Shown here piece by piece: positions 16,397-25,777 of a stretch of 64,000 nt of DNA. Under the pieces are notes generated by a model. It had not been told where the DNA came from, searched no databases, and saw nothing but the letters and a program-made list of their open reading frames with translations. Each line of letters opens with the position of its first letter. The first letter of the stretch is position 1. Source of the DNA: DATBLE01 sp963791425 (GTDB lineage Bacteria > Actinomycetota > Thermoleophilia > Gaiellales > Gaiellaceae). Location of the stretch: the NCBI GenBank assembly GCA_963791425.1, contig CAWBSE010000004.1:1054001-1118000 (forward strand), in the 5' to 3' direction. Position numbers and translations under genes: made by a program.

Positions 16397-17347
16397 TTAG
16401 CCGCCGCGTGCGGCCACGGCGGCCGGACGACCCTCGACGCGCGGGTCCGGCTCCGGCATGGGCTTCGCTCTCGGCCTGCGAACGATCAGCGCGACCGCGG
16501 CGAGGACGATTCCGCCGCCGACGAGCATCCGCCAGCCGAACGGCTCGCCGAGAACGACGGTACCGAGGAGGACGGCGACGAACGGGTTCACGTAGGCGTA
16601 GGTACCGACGAGCGTGGTCGGCGCATTGCGGAGTAGCCACATGTAGGCGGTGAAGGCGACGAGCGAGCCGGCGACCACGAGGTACGCGAGCCCCAGCCAC
16701 GACTCGGTCGAGACCTGGCCGACGTCGAAGCCGGAGAGCTCGCCGCTGGCGGCGGAGACGATCGTGAGCACGAACCCGCCGATGAGCATCTGCATCCCCG
16801 CGGCAACCATCGGCCGGGCCGGCTGCGGCGCCTTGCGCGAGTACAGCGAGGCGATCGCCCACGCGAGCGAGCTGAACACGAGCACGATCGCGGCGCGGTT
16901 CGCTCCCCCGCCCGGCGCGACCAGCAGACCCACGCCGGCGAAGCCGACGACGAGCCCGATCACGACCACGCGGGCGAGTCGCTGCCCGTAGAAGACTCGG
17001 TCGCCGATCGCCATCCATAGCGGCACCGAGGCGATGATCAGGGAGGCGGTGCCGGTATCCAGCGTCTGCTCGGCCCAGCCGACGGCGGCGTTGCCGATCA
17101 CGAGCATCGGAACGGCGATCAGGAGGGCGGAGAGCCAGTGGCGAGCGGTCGGCCGGTCGCTGCGGTCACCGCGGCGTACTGCCCAGAGATAGAGGAGCCC
17201 GCCCGCGATCAGGAACCGGATCGCCGCCATCAGGAACGGCGGGATTGTCCGGACCGCGAGATCGATGCCGAGATAGGTCGAGCCCCAGACGACGTAGACG
17301 ATCGCCAGGGCCAGCCATACTCGGCGGTCTACCTGCTGCCGGGCCAC
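16397..17347 (-). CDS. EamA/DMT-superfamily transporter
   Basis: 316 residues with about ten membrane helices in two EamA repeats (first beginning LALAIVYVVWGSTYLGIDL, second in the C-terminal half with LRNAPTTLVGTYAYVNPFVA). This family exports amino acids and other metabolites. It is transcribed divergently from a LysR regulator 160 bases away, so that regulator is a plausible controller. Substrate unknown. Confidence 0.88.
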   Translation of the reverse strand: MARQQVDRRVWLALAIVYVVWGSTYLGIDLAVRTIPPFLMAAIRFLIAGGLLYLWAVRRGDRSDRPTARHWLSALLIAVPMLVIGNAAVGWAEQTLDTGTASLIIASVPLWMAIGDRVFYGQRLARVVVIGLVVGFAGVGLLVAPGGGANRAAIVLVFSSLAWAIASLYSRKAPQPARPMVAAGMQMLIGGFVLTIVSAASGELSGFDVGQVSTESWLGLAYLVVAGSLVAFTAYMWLLRNAPTTLVGTYAYVNPFVAVLLGTVVLGEPFGWRMLVGGGIVLAAVALIVRRPRAKPMPEPDPRVEGRPAAVAARGG

Positions 17348-17472
17348 CAGCCCCGCCGGTCGTTCACGTCATGGTCTTGCGTATCCGGGCCCATGACGGA
17401 GAAAACGCCGGCGAGAATGAGAATTGCGAGAACGATCAGGATTGGCATGAACACATGGTGCCTGCCAGACAT

Positions 17473-17494
17473 GATTAGCGCAAATCGTGTAATC
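17473..17494. promoter_or_regulatory. Inverted repeat in the EamA/LysR intergenic region (candidate LysR operator)
   Basis: GATTA (17473-17477) and TAATC (17490-17494) are perfect inverted arms twelve bases apart, matching the interrupted dyads LysR proteins bind. A second dyad, GCAAA (17480-17484) and TTTGC (17500-17504), overlaps it. The region 17460-17508 is markedly A+T-rich for this genome. The 17348-17507 gap holds no other evident gene. Confidence 0.45.
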
Positions 17495-17507
17495 TGTCGT
17501 TTGCATT

Positions 17508-18446
17508 ATGGAAGCTGATAGTTGGCTCGGGCTCGAACTCCGCCATTTCATCGCGCTGAAGGCGATCGCCGAGCACGGCACCTTCGGCCGCGCGGCCGAG
17601 CGGCTCGGCTACACGCAGTCGGCGATCAGCCAGCAGATCGCGATGATGGAGCGGATCGTCGGGCAGAAGCTGATCGACCGTCCGGGCGGCCCGAAGCCCG
17701 TATCGCTCACCGAGGCGGGCCTGGTGCTCCTCCGCCACGCCGACGCGATCGCCGCCCGCGTCCAGGCCGCACAGGCCGATCTCGCCGCCCTCGACGCGGG
17801 CGAGTCCGGCCCGCTGCGCATCGGCACGTATCAGAGCGTCGGCGCGCGCGTGCTCCCCCAGCTCCTCCGCGAGTTCACGGCCGAGTGGCCCGACGTCGAC
17901 GTCACGCTCCAGGAATCGGCCGACGACGGCCAGCTGGCCGCGATGGTCGAGCGCGGCGAGCTCGATCTCAGCTTCGTCATCCTCCCGCTCGAGCCCGGCC
18001 CGTACGAGACCGTCGAGCTGTTCCGCGACCCGTATGTGCTCGTCGTGCCGGCAGGGTCTCCGCTCGCGGGCCGCGACCGGGCGCCGAGCCTGCGCGAGTT
18101 GCTCGACCAACCGCTGATCTCCAACCGGACGTGCCGCACGACCACCCGGGTCGAGGACCGCCTTCGTCACGCCGGCCGCGAGCCGAACATCGCGTTCCGC
18201 ACCGACGACAACGGCACCGTCCAGGGCCTGGTCGCCGCCGGGGTCGGCATCGCGATCGTTCCGCTGCTGACGGTCGACGAGAGCGACACGGCCGTCCGCG
18301 TCGTCGATCTCGGCGACCGCATCCCGCCGCGCCTCGTCGGGCTCGCCTGGCACCGCGACCGTCGCCAGACGGGTGCAGCGCAGGCGTTCGTCGAGCTGGC
18401 GCAGAAGCTGACGTCGGGCACCGGTGCGGCCGCCGAGGCCGCGTAG
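17508..18446 (+). CDS. LysR-family transcriptional regulator
   Basis: 312 residues. The winged helix-turn-helix occupies about 10-70 (LRHFIALKAIAEHGTFGRAA; LGYTQSAISQQIAMMERIVG), followed by a periplasmic-binding-like effector domain. It is divergent from the EamA exporter and overlooks a dyad at 17473-17494, so control of that exporter and of itself is likely. The inducer cannot be read from the sequence. Confidence 0.92.
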   Translation: MEADSWLGLELRHFIALKAIAEHGTFGRAAERLGYTQSAISQQIAMMERIVGQKLIDRPGGPKPVSLTEAGLVLLRHADAIAARVQAAQADLAALDAGESGPLRIGTYQSVGARVLPQLLREFTAEWPDVDVTLQESADDGQLAAMVERGELDLSFVILPLEPGPYETVELFRDPYVLVVPAGSPLAGRDRAPSLRELLDQPLISNRTCRTTTRVEDRLRHAGREPNIAFRTDDNGTVQGLVAAGVGIAIVPLLTVDESDTAVRVVDLGDRIPPRLVGLAWHRDRRQTGAAQAFVELAQKLTSGTGAAAEAA

Positions 18447-18467
18447 CCGCCTGACTAAGATGGCCGA

Positions 18468-19052
18468 GTGCGCCTCGGCCTCGCGCTTTCCGCTCTAGTC
18501 GTCCTGATGGTCGCCGCGACGGCGGGCGCAGCGGCGCAGCCGACCCTGGTGACGATCTACCGGCCGTATTCCGGCGCAAAGGTCGCGCCGTCGCTGAAGA
18601 TCGCGCGCACGGCCAAGGGCGAATGCTTCTCCGGCTCGCTGGCCGACTCGCGCCGCGACGCGTGGCGCTGTGAGATCGGGAGCCAGATCAGCGACCCGTG
18701 CTTCTCGAGCCCCGCGGTCGCGTCGTGGGTGCTGTGCCCCGAGGACGGAACGCCGTTCGGGACGACCGTCGTGCGGCTGGCGCTGTCGAAGTCGCTGCCG
18801 AAGAGCCTCGGCAACAAGGGCTCGCCCGGACAGGGGAACCCCTGGACCGTGCGCCTGGCGAGCGGGAAGGTCTGCACCTTCCTGACGGGCGCGACGTTCG
18901 CCTACCACGGCGACCGCGTGAACTACGGGTGCGACCGCAAGACGTTCCTGGCGGGCAGCCCCGACCGCTCGCACGCTCTGTGGACGATCACGCTCGGGAC
19001 CGGCCCGAAGTCGGCACCGCGGCGCGCGGCGATCGCCGAAGCGGCCTGGTGA
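18468..19052 (+). CDS. Secreted hypothetical protein
   Basis: 194 residues from GTG at 18468. A clear signal peptide (LGLALSALVVLMVAATAGAA) is followed by AAQ-type cleavage sequence. The mature part has six cysteines (for example GECFSG, WRCEIG, DPCFSS, WVLCPE), likely paired in disulphides outside the membrane. No family recognised. It follows the LysR gene by 21 bases and may share its transcript. Confidence 0.75.
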   Translation: MRLGLALSALVVLMVAATAGAAAQPTLVTIYRPYSGAKVAPSLKIARTAKGECFSGSLADSRRDAWRCEIGSQISDPCFSSPAVASWVLCPEDGTPFGTTVVRLALSKSLPKSLGNKGSPGQGNPWTVRLASGKVCTFLTGATFAYHGDRVNYGCDRKTFLAGSPDRSHALWTITLGTGPKSAPRRAAIAEAAW

Positions 19053-19077
19053 CGGAGAGCGAGGCGGCCTGGCGCCG

Positions 19078-19578
19078 CTAGTACGCGGCGTCGTCGTTGC
19101 CGTCGGCAGCGACGCCGGCAACCACGTTTTCCTGCGAGCGCTCGTGGAGCCGCTCGCGGCCACGCTTGACCGCGTTCAGGAACTTGTCGAGGTTGACCTC
19201 GAGCGTCGAGAGGATGCCGTCGGCCCAGTCCTCCATCTCGAGGCGGGTCTCGCGGGCCTGCCGGCGAGCCTCGTCGATGATCTCCTGCGCCTGGCGTTCG
19301 GCGAGCTTGACGATCTCGGTCTGCGACGCCTCGCGTGCGGCCTGCTCCCGCGCCTCACCGAGGATCCGGTCACATTCCCGCTTCGCCTCGGCCAGCATCT
19401 CCTGCCGCTCCTTGACGATCCAGCGGGCCTGCTTGATCTCTTCCGGGATCGTCGCGCGCATCTGGTCGAGGATGTCGTAGATCTCCTCGCGGTCGATCCG
19501 CACCTGGTCGGTCAGGGGCACGGCCTTCGCGTTGTGCACGAGGTCGTCGAGCTTGTCGATCAGTACGAGAACGTCCAT
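19078..19578 (-). CDS. DivIVA-like coiled-coil protein (SepIVA-like)
   Basis: 166 residues, mostly one long coiled coil (about 45-125: IKQARWIVKERQEMLAEAKR and following). The N-terminus MDVLVLIDKLDDLVHNAKAVPLTDQVRID matches the actinobacterial gene next to coaD, rpmF and rnc that in mycobacteria is SepIVA, an essential septation factor. Superficially it resembles ATP synthase subunit b, a frequent misannotation. It lies 12 bases downstream of coaD. Confidence 0.8.
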   Translation of the reverse strand: MDVLVLIDKLDDLVHNAKAVPLTDQVRIDREEIYDILDQMRATIPEEIKQARWIVKERQEMLAEAKRECDRILGEAREQAAREASQTEIVKLAERQAQEIIDEARRQARETRLEMEDWADGILSTLEVNLDKFLNAVKRGRERLHERSQENVVAGVAADGNDDAAY

Positions 19579-19590
19579 GTGCCTTCCAGT

Positions 19591-20102
<512 letters not shown>

Positions 20103-20106
<4 letters not shown>

Positions 20107-20624
20107 TGTTGGAACAGCGTAAGGCGTGCAGAGCCGTACGTGCGTGACGTGCGGACGTTCAGCCCCTCCAGCGCGGGCTCGCGGCGCTTGGCGGTCTCGT
20201 AGACGACGAGCCCGTCGGGGGCGAGCACGCGGGCGAGGTAGGGCGCCAGCCGGGCGTCCTCCTCGAAGTCGTACGGTGGGTCGGCGAGGATCAGGTCGTA
20301 CGTTCGTCCCTCGCCCGCGAGCACCTGAAAGACGTCGCGGCAGAGGACGCGCGCTCCGGTCATCCGCAGCTTCTCGAGGTTGCGCTCGATCGTCCGGCAC
20401 GCGTCCCGCTCGTATTCGACGAAAACCGCGCTCGCCGCACCGCGCGAGAGCGCCTCGAGCCCCATCGCCCCCGATCCGGCGAAGAGGTCGAGCACGGACG
20501 CGTCGTCGACGGGGCCGATCAGGTTGAACGCGGCCTCGCGGACGCGGTCGGAGGTCGGCCGGGTGTCGTCGCCCTTGGGCGCGAAGATCCGGGCGCCACG
20601 GTTGTCGCCGGCGATGATCCTCAC
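20103..20624 (-). CDS. rsmD: 16S rRNA (guanine-N2-966) methyltransferase RsmD
   Basis: 173 residues from GTG at 20624 (VRIIAGDNRGARIFAPKG), the conserved start of the family. The SAM motif LDLFAGSGAMGLEAL and catalytic LADPPYDF are visible. It methylates G966 of 16S rRNA. A longer frame to 20711 exists but reads through the palindromic repeat at 20645-20677 and is not conserved. Confidence 0.94.
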
Positions 20625-20644
20625 GTGCGGAAGGCTACGCAGAA

Positions 20645-20677
20645 GGACATGTCCGGGGTCAGACCCCTGACATGTCC
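20645..20677. repeat. REP-like 33-bp palindrome
   Basis: GGACATGTC (20645-20653) and GACATGTCC (20669-20677) flank a core GGGGTC-A-GACCCC (20655-20667), making a nearly perfect nested palindrome. A second copy of its core and right arm occurs 100 bases away at 20760-20782. It lies just upstream of rsmD in the 166-base gap after recG. No transposase is nearby, so mobilisation would be in trans. Confidence 0.65.
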
Positions 20678-20759
20678 GAAGGAGACAATGCGCCGGGGGG
20701 AATGCCTGCAAACCGGCCGGTACTGGCCCCTCTAGACAATGGCCGGTCCGGCTGCCACC

Positions 20760-20782
20760 GGGGTCAGACCCCTGCCATGTCC
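20760..20782. repeat. Second partial copy of the REP-like palindrome
   Basis: The core GGGGTCAGACCCCTG is identical to the copy at 20655-20669. The right arm reads GCCATGTCC instead of GACATGTCC, and the left arm is missing. It begins nine bases past the recG stop codon. Between the two copies lies another dyad (ACCGGCC 20712-20718, GGCCGGT 20741-20747), so 20645-20782 may be one composite element. Confidence 0.6.
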
Positions 20783-20790
20783 GAAAGGGT

Positions 20791-22857
20791 CTACGCGGCC
20801 AGGCCTTCGTCCGGGAAGAGGGCGTTCACCGCATCGTCCAGCGGGCCTTCGACGTCGATCAGCTCCTGCGCCGCCGCGCGGGCCCGCTCGAGCAGCGGGC
20901 GGTCGGCGCGGAGCTTCGTGAAGCGCAGGTCGGAGAGGCCCGACTGGCGGGTGCCGAGCAGCTGGCCCTCGCCGCGGAGCTCCAGGTCGACCTCGGCGAG
21001 CTCGAAGCCGTCGGTCGTCTCGACCAGCGCCTCCAGGCGGCGCACCGCGGCTTCCGACAGCTCCTCCTTCGGCCGCGAGACCAGCAGGCAGTACGACTGC
21101 TCCGCCCCGCGCCCGACGCGTCCGCGCAGCTGGTGGAGCTGCGCGAGGCCGAAGCGGTCGGCCTCCTGGACGATCATCACGGTCGCGTTCGGGACGTCGA
21201 CGCCGACCTCGATCACGGTCGTCGCGACGAGCACGTCGAGCTCGCGCGCCTTGAACTTCGCCATCAGCTCGCGACGGTCGGCCGGTTTCAGCTTCCCGTG
21301 CAGGCAGCCGACGCGGAACTCGCGAAGCTCGGCCCGTGCCAGCCGGGCGGCCTCCTGTTCCGCCGCACGTGCCCGCGACGTCTCAGACTGCTCGATCAGC
21401 GGGCAGACGACGTACGCCTGGCGCCCCTCACGGAGCAGCCGCGTCAGCCGCCGGTACGCCTCCGGCGCGCGGCGTTCCTCGATCCAGCTCGTGACGATCG
21501 GCTTGCGTGACGCCGGCGGCTTCGCGATCTCGCTGACCGCCAGGTCGCCGTAGACGGTCAGCGCGAGCGTGCGCGGGATCGGCGTCGCGGTCATGTGCAG
21601 GACGTGCGGCGTGCGGCCCTCCGCCAACGCTTTTCGCTGCTCGACGCCGAAGCGGTGCTGCTCGTCGACGACGGCGACCGCGACATTCGCGAGATCGACG
21701 CCCTCCTGGATCAGCGCGTGCGTGCCGACCAGGATCGAGGCGCCCGCGGCCGCGTCGCGCGCCCGCTTGCCGACCGAGCTGGTCAGCAAGCCGCAGGTGA
21801 CGCCGAGCTCGCGGCAGAGCTCCTCGACGGTGAGGAAGTGCTGCTCGGCGAGCGTCTCGGTCGGCGCCATCAGCGCACCCTGGTAGCCGCGCTCGACCGC
21901 GCGGAGCAGCGCGTACAGCGCCACCGCCGTCTTGCCCGAGCCGACGTCGCCCTGGAGCAGCCGCTGCATCGGCGTCGCCCGGGCGAGGTCGCGATCGATC
22001 GCCTCGATCGCCTGCTCCTGATGCTCGGTCAGCGTGAACGGGAGCGCCTCGCGGTAGCTCGCGATCAGGTCGCCGGGCTCGCCGAGCGCCGGCGCCACCT
22101 CCCGCTCGCGCTCGCGCGTGCGCCGCGCCAACCCGAGCTGCAACAGCAACAGCTCGTCGAACGCGAGCCGCTTCCGGCCCTCCTCCGCCTCCTCCAGCGT
22201 CCGTGGACGGTGCAGCGCGTACAGCGCGTCGGCGCGCTGCGGCAGGCGCTCGCGCTGCTTCAGCCTGGCCGGGAGAGGATCGGGCTCGTTCGGAACCAGT
22301 TCGAGCGCGCGGTCGGCCAGCGCGCGCATCCGCGGCGGCGTGATCTCCTCGCCGGCCGGATAGATCGGCGCGAGGTCGGAGGTCGCCGACGCGCCGTTCA
22401 GGTCGTACGACTTGACGTTGAACGAGTCGCGGCGCAACGAGCCGCGAAGCCGCACGCGTGTCCCTGGGAGCAGCTTGTCCTCGAGCCAGTCCTGGTTGAA
22501 CCAGACCGCGGCGATCGACCCGCTCTCGTCGGCGACCGTCGCCGTCAGGATCGTCATCCGCCCCCGCGCCCGGCGCAGCGAGACCCTGCGCACCTCGCCG
22601 ACGATCACGGCCTCCTGCTCGCCGAACAGGTCGACGATGCGGCTCTCGCCGACCGAGCGCTGGTAGTCGCGCGGCCGGTGCTCGAGCAGGTCGCGGATCG
22701 TCGCGAGCCCGAGGTTGCGCAGGCGGGCGGCGATCCTCGGCCCGACGCCAGGCAGCGAGTCGAGCGACGCCTGCAGGCGCTCGGGCCGCGGTTCCCCGCG
22801 CAGGCGCGGCCAGGCCTCGGGCCGGTCCACGGTGGCAAAGCCCGTCGGGCGCGTCAC
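20791..22857 (-). CDS. recG: ATP-dependent DNA helicase RecG
   Basis: 689 residues from GTG at 22857. A wedge domain with an N-terminal helix-hairpin-helix (SLDSLPGVGPRIAARLRNLG) precedes the helicase with GDVGSGKTAVA (303-313), VVDEQHRFG (DEQH box) and HMTATPIPRTLA. RecG remodels stalled forks and Holliday junctions. It follows the sensor kinase by ten bases. In many bacteria recG neighbours the fakA-like gene; here they are about 6 kb apart. Confidence 0.95.
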   Translation of the reverse strand: MTRPTGFATVDRPEAWPRLRGEPRPERLQASLDSLPGVGPRIAARLRNLGLATIRDLLEHRPRDYQRSVGESRIVDLFGEQEAVIVGEVRRVSLRRARGRMTILTATVADESGSIAAVWFNQDWLEDKLLPGTRVRLRGSLRRDSFNVKSYDLNGASATSDLAPIYPAGEEITPPRMRALADRALELVPNEPDPLPARLKQRERLPQRADALYALHRPRTLEEAEEGRKRLAFDELLLLQLGLARRTREREREVAPALGEPGDLIASYREALPFTLTEHQEQAIEAIDRDLARATPMQRLLQGDVGSGKTAVALYALLRAVERGYQGALMAPTETLAEQHFLTVEELCRELGVTCGLLTSSVGKRARDAAAGASILVGTHALIQEGVDLANVAVAVVDEQHRFGVEQRKALAEGRTPHVLHMTATPIPRTLALTVYGDLAVSEIAKPPASRKPIVTSWIEERRAPEAYRRLTRLLREGRQAYVVCPLIEQSETSRARAAEQEAARLARAELREFRVGCLHGKLKPADRRELMAKFKARELDVLVATTVIEVGVDVPNATVMIVQEADRFGLAQLHQLRGRVGRGAEQSYCLLVSRPKEELSEAAVRRLEALVETTDGFELAEVDLELRGEGQLLGTRQSGLSDLRFTKLRADRPLLERARAAAQELIDVEGPLDDAVNALFPDEGLAA

Positions 22858-22867
22858 TGGCAGGAGT

Positions 22868-24187
22868 TTAGGTCGCGACCCGGCGGAGCCGGACGACGGC
22901 GTCGATGCCTCCGCCCGGAGCGTCTCGGAGCTCGGCGTCGCCGCCGTCCGCGCGGGCGAGCCTCCGGACGATCGACAGGCCCAGTCCCGAGCCCGGCGTC
23001 TGGGAGTGACCGCGCCAGAAGCGGTCGAAGGCACGCTCGCGCTCCTCGGCGGTCAGCCCGGGCCCATGGTCGACGACGTGCACCTCCACCGAGCCGTCGT
23101 CCGCCGCCACGCGGACTTCCACGTCATCGGACACCGAGAGCGCATTCGCGACGAGGTTGTCGACGATCTGCCCGAGCCGGTCGGCCGTGCTGCGCACCCG
23201 GAGGCCGGTCTCGCCCGACCGCGTCACGCCGCTCCGTCCCGCGAGCCGGTCGGCGAGCACGGCGTCGACGTCGACCGCCTCGCTCCCCCGGGCAGCGGCG
23301 TCGGCGCGGGCCAGCGAGAGCAATGCCTCGACGAGCCGCCCGAGACGCTCGACCTCGGCCAGGGCCGGGCCGGCGGCGGCAGGATCCATGTTCTCCAGGC
23401 GCAGCCTGAGCGCCGTCAGCGGCGTCCGCAGCTCGTGCGACGCGTCCGCGACGAACGCCTGCTGCGACTCCAGCAGCAGCTGGAGCTTGGCGGCGGTCTC
23501 GTTCAGCTCGTGCGCGAGCCGCCGCACCTCCGGCGGCCCCTCTTCGGGCGCCCGGGCATCGAGATGCCCCGCTCCGATCTCCGCTGCCGCCTCCTCGACC
23601 CGGCGGAGCGGCCGCGACACGCCGCGTGCGAGCCAGAGGCCGACCAGCGCGACGCCGCCGAGCACGATCCCGGCGATCGCCGCCAGCATCAGCCAGTACT
23701 TGCGGACGCGCCGGTCGGCGGCGGACGTCGGGTACGTGATCCTGGCCGCGCCGAGGATCTTCCCCGCGGACGCGATCGGTACGGCGACGTAGAGGAGGTC
23801 GACGCCCAGCGTGTTCGAGTGCCGGACGCCGGTGGCGACGTTGCCGCGCAGCGCCGCCGCGATCTCGGGGCGGCTCGCGAAGCTCGTGTCGCCCGCGATC
23901 GGGCGGGAGTCGACGATCGCGTTCCCGTGCGGGCCGACGACGACGACCCGGCCGCCCGTGTCCCCCTGGTAGCGCATTGCGATCGTGCGCAGCGAGGCGA
24001 CGGACGTCTCCCCCTTCCCCTCGAGTACCCCCTCGGCGAGCGAGGCGACGGTGACCGCATCCCGCTCGACCTTTCCCTCCAGGTCACGGCGCTCGTTGCG
24101 TGAATAGGTGACGCCGAGGGGCACCTCGAGCACGGCCAGGACGACGAGCGTCAGGCTCAGATAGCCGAGCAGGAGGCGGCGACTCAT
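22868..24187 (-). CDS. HAMP-domain sensor histidine kinase
   Basis: 439 residues. Membrane helices at about 5-27 and 165-187 enclose an extracytoplasmic sensor domain. A HAMP linker follows, then the H-box VADASHELRTPL with phospho-acceptor His251, N-box DNLVANAL and G-boxes GPGL and GSGLGLSI. It overlaps the response regulator upstream by four bases. The ligand is unknown; the divergent redox cluster at 25 kb is a candidate target of the pair. Confidence 0.93.
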   Translation of the reverse strand: MSRRLLLGYLSLTLVVLAVLEVPLGVTYSRNERRDLEGKVERDAVTVASLAEGVLEGKGETSVASLRTIAMRYQGDTGGRVVVVGPHGNAIVDSRPIAGDTSFASRPEIAAALRGNVATGVRHSNTLGVDLLYVAVPIASAGKILGAARITYPTSAADRRVRKYWLMLAAIAGIVLGGVALVGLWLARGVSRPLRRVEEAAAEIGAGHLDARAPEEGPPEVRRLAHELNETAAKLQLLLESQQAFVADASHELRTPLTALRLRLENMDPAAAGPALAEVERLGRLVEALLSLARADAAARGSEAVDVDAVLADRLAGRSGVTRSGETGLRVRSTADRLGQIVDNLVANALSVSDDVEVRVAADDGSVEVHVVDHGPGLTAEERERAFDRFWRGHSQTPGSGLGLSIVRRLARADGGDAELRDAPGGGIDAVVRLRRVAT

Positions 24188-24837
24188 TCGCTGCGCAGGC
24201 GGAAGCCGATGCCGCGCACGGTCTCGATCCAGCCGGGATCCCCGAGCTTGCGGCGCAGTGCGGCGATGTGCACGTCGATCGTCTTGGGCGAGCCGTACCA
24301 GCGCGTCCCCCAGACCTCCTCGAAGATCCGCTCGCGGCTGACGGCCGCACCCGGATCGGCTGCGAGCAGCGCGAGCAGATCGAATTCCTTCGGGGTCAGC
24401 GACAGGTCCTCACCGGCCAGGCTCGCCTTCCGCGCCCGCGAGTCGACCTCGAGCGCGCCGACGTGCACCGGGCCGACAGCAGGGGCCGGCTCTGCCCGCC
24501 GGAGCACCGCACGAATCCGGGCGACGAGCTCGCGCAGCCCGTACGGCTTGACCACGTAGTCGTCGGCGCCGAGCTCGAGCCCGACGACGCGGTCGATCTC
24601 CTCCCCACGCGCGGTGACGACGATGATCGGGACGCGCGAGCGCTCACGCAGGCGACGGCACACCTCGAGGCCGTCGATGTCCGGCAGGCGGAGATCGAGC
24701 AGGACGAGATCGGCCGCAGGTGCGTCGAGCGCCGCCTGGCCCGTCGCCGCCCGCTGGACCGAAAAGCCTTCGCGCTCAAGCCCCTCGACGAGCGGCTCGG
24801 CGATCGCATCCTCGTCCTCGACGACCAGAAGCCTCAT
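24184..24837 (-). CDS. OmpR/PhoB-family response regulator
   Basis: 217 residues from ATG at 24837; ATG at 24846 is an alternative. The receiver has the phospho-acceptor Asp48 in LVLLDLRLPDIDG and the conserved Lys in VVKPYG. The C-terminal winged helix ends KTIDVHIAALRRKLGDPG and VRGIGFRL. Partner of the downstream kinase. Its gene starts 147 bases from the divergent redox cluster. Confidence 0.94.
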   Translation of the reverse strand: MRLLVVEDEDAIAEPLVEGLEREGFSVQRAATGQAALDAPAADLVLLDLRLPDIDGLEVCRRLRERSRVPIIVVTARGEEIDRVVGLELGADDYVVKPYGLRELVARIRAVLRRAEPAPAVGPVHVGALEVDSRARKASLAGEDLSLTPKEFDLLALLAADPGAAVSRERIFEEVWGTRWYGSPKTIDVHIAALRRKLGDPGWIETVRGIGFRLRSE

Positions 24838-24984
24838 CGAGGGCATGGTTGCACCGGCCCAGGGAAGCGGCATCCGGGCTTTCCCGAACCTTTACCGATT
24901 GCAGGGAAAACCCTGGCCCGGCGCACTCCCGGCGCTTACCGCAGGCGGCCTACCTTCGGTGCAGTCAATCGAACGGAGGCCACG
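24838..24984. promoter_or_regulatory. Divergent intergenic region between the response regulator and the redox cluster
   Basis: Holds two copies of CAGGGAA (24860-24866 and 24902-24908), 42 bases or four helical turns apart, and an inverted TTTCCC (24880-24885) facing GGGAAA (24904-24909). OmpR-type regulators bind such repeated half-sites. No clear -10/-35 pair could be picked. Confidence 0.3.
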
Positions 24985-25395
24985 GTGAACGGCAAACACG
25001 CATTCCTGATCTCCCTCGCAGTCGGGATCGCGGCGATCGCAGGGACGATCGCCGCGACGAAGACGATCCAGCTCGGCCGGCCGGCTGCCACGCAGCCGGC
25101 CTCGGCCACGTCGACGATCGCCCGGCAGTCGAAGCAGCTCGACCGGGCCGAGATCGCGCTCCGGAAGGCGCTGAAGCAGAAGCCGCCGAAGCTCCCGCCG
25201 CTCCCTGCGGCAGTGCCGGCCGGCAGCGCGCCGATCGCCTACGCCGGATCCGCGGCCGCGCCCCGCGCTCAGCGGGTCGTCTATGTCAGGCCGGCGCCGA
25301 TCGTCCACACCATCCACCGCGCGGGCGGCCACGAGTCCGAGGGTGGGCACGACTCCGAGCACGGTGACGGCGGAGGGGGCGGCTTCGATGACTAG
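24985..25395 (+). CDS. Membrane-anchored or secreted His/Gly-rich small protein
   Basis: 136 residues from GTG at 24985, with GGAGG five bases upstream. One N-terminal hydrophobic segment (AFLISLAVGIAAIAGTIAA) is followed by an Ala/Thr/Pro-rich stem. A histidine-, aspartate- and glycine-rich end (HESEGGHDSEHGDGGGGGF) suggests metal or haem contact outside the membrane. First gene of the redox cluster; its stop overlaps the next start by eight bases. No family recognised. Confidence 0.7.
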   Translation: MNGKHAFLISLAVGIAAIAGTIAATKTIQLGRPAATQPASATSTIARQSKQLDRAEIALRKALKQKPPKLPPLPAAVPAGSAPIAYAGSAAAPRAQRVVYVRPAPIVHTIHRAGGHESEGGHDSEHGDGGGGGFDD

Positions 25396-25777
25396 CCACG
25401 TCGCCCGCCTCTACTCGCTCGCCGCCGGCGTCCTCGTCTTCTTCGTCGCCTGGGCCGCAGTCGCCGCCCATCCGTGGCAGACGCACAAGACCGCCGCCCA
25501 GGATCCGCGCTACGCGGCGCTCAAAGTCCGCGAACACCGCCTGCGGGCCGAATCGCTCGCGGTCAAGCGGATCCTCGACAGGCGCTGGGCCACGTACCGG
25601 GCACAGCTCACCCTCCGCAAGCACGAGATCGCGAGCATCAACGCAGCCAACGCAAAGGCACGCGCGACGGCATCCCTCGCGTCGGCGCCGGCCGCGGTGT
25701 CGAGCGGCGGCGGCGGCTACGCCCCCTCCGTCCGCGTCGTGACGCTGCCGCCGCTGACGATCACGAGGACATCGTGA
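25388..25777 (+). CDS. Single-pass membrane protein with extracytoplasmic coiled segment
   Basis: 129 residues from ATG at 25388. A hydrophobic helix near residues 9-28 (SLAAGVLVFFVAWAAVAA) is followed by a charged helical stretch (YAALKVREHRLRAESLAVKR) and an Ala/Ser/Gly-rich tail. It overlaps the preceding gene by eight bases, and its TGA overlaps the apbE ATG, so translation is coupled. Unknown function. Confidence 0.7.
   Translation: MTSHVARLYSLAAGVLVFFVAWAAVAAHPWQTHKTAAQDPRYAALKVREHRLRAESLAVKRILDRRWATYRAQLTLRKHEIASINAANAKARATASLASAPAAVSSGGGGYAPSVRVVTLPPLTITRTS

Noticed and set aside
19078..19578. ATP synthase subunit b or V-ATPase subunit
   Set aside because: It is a soluble coiled coil without a membrane anchor and sits next to coaD/rsmD, as SepIVA-like proteins do.
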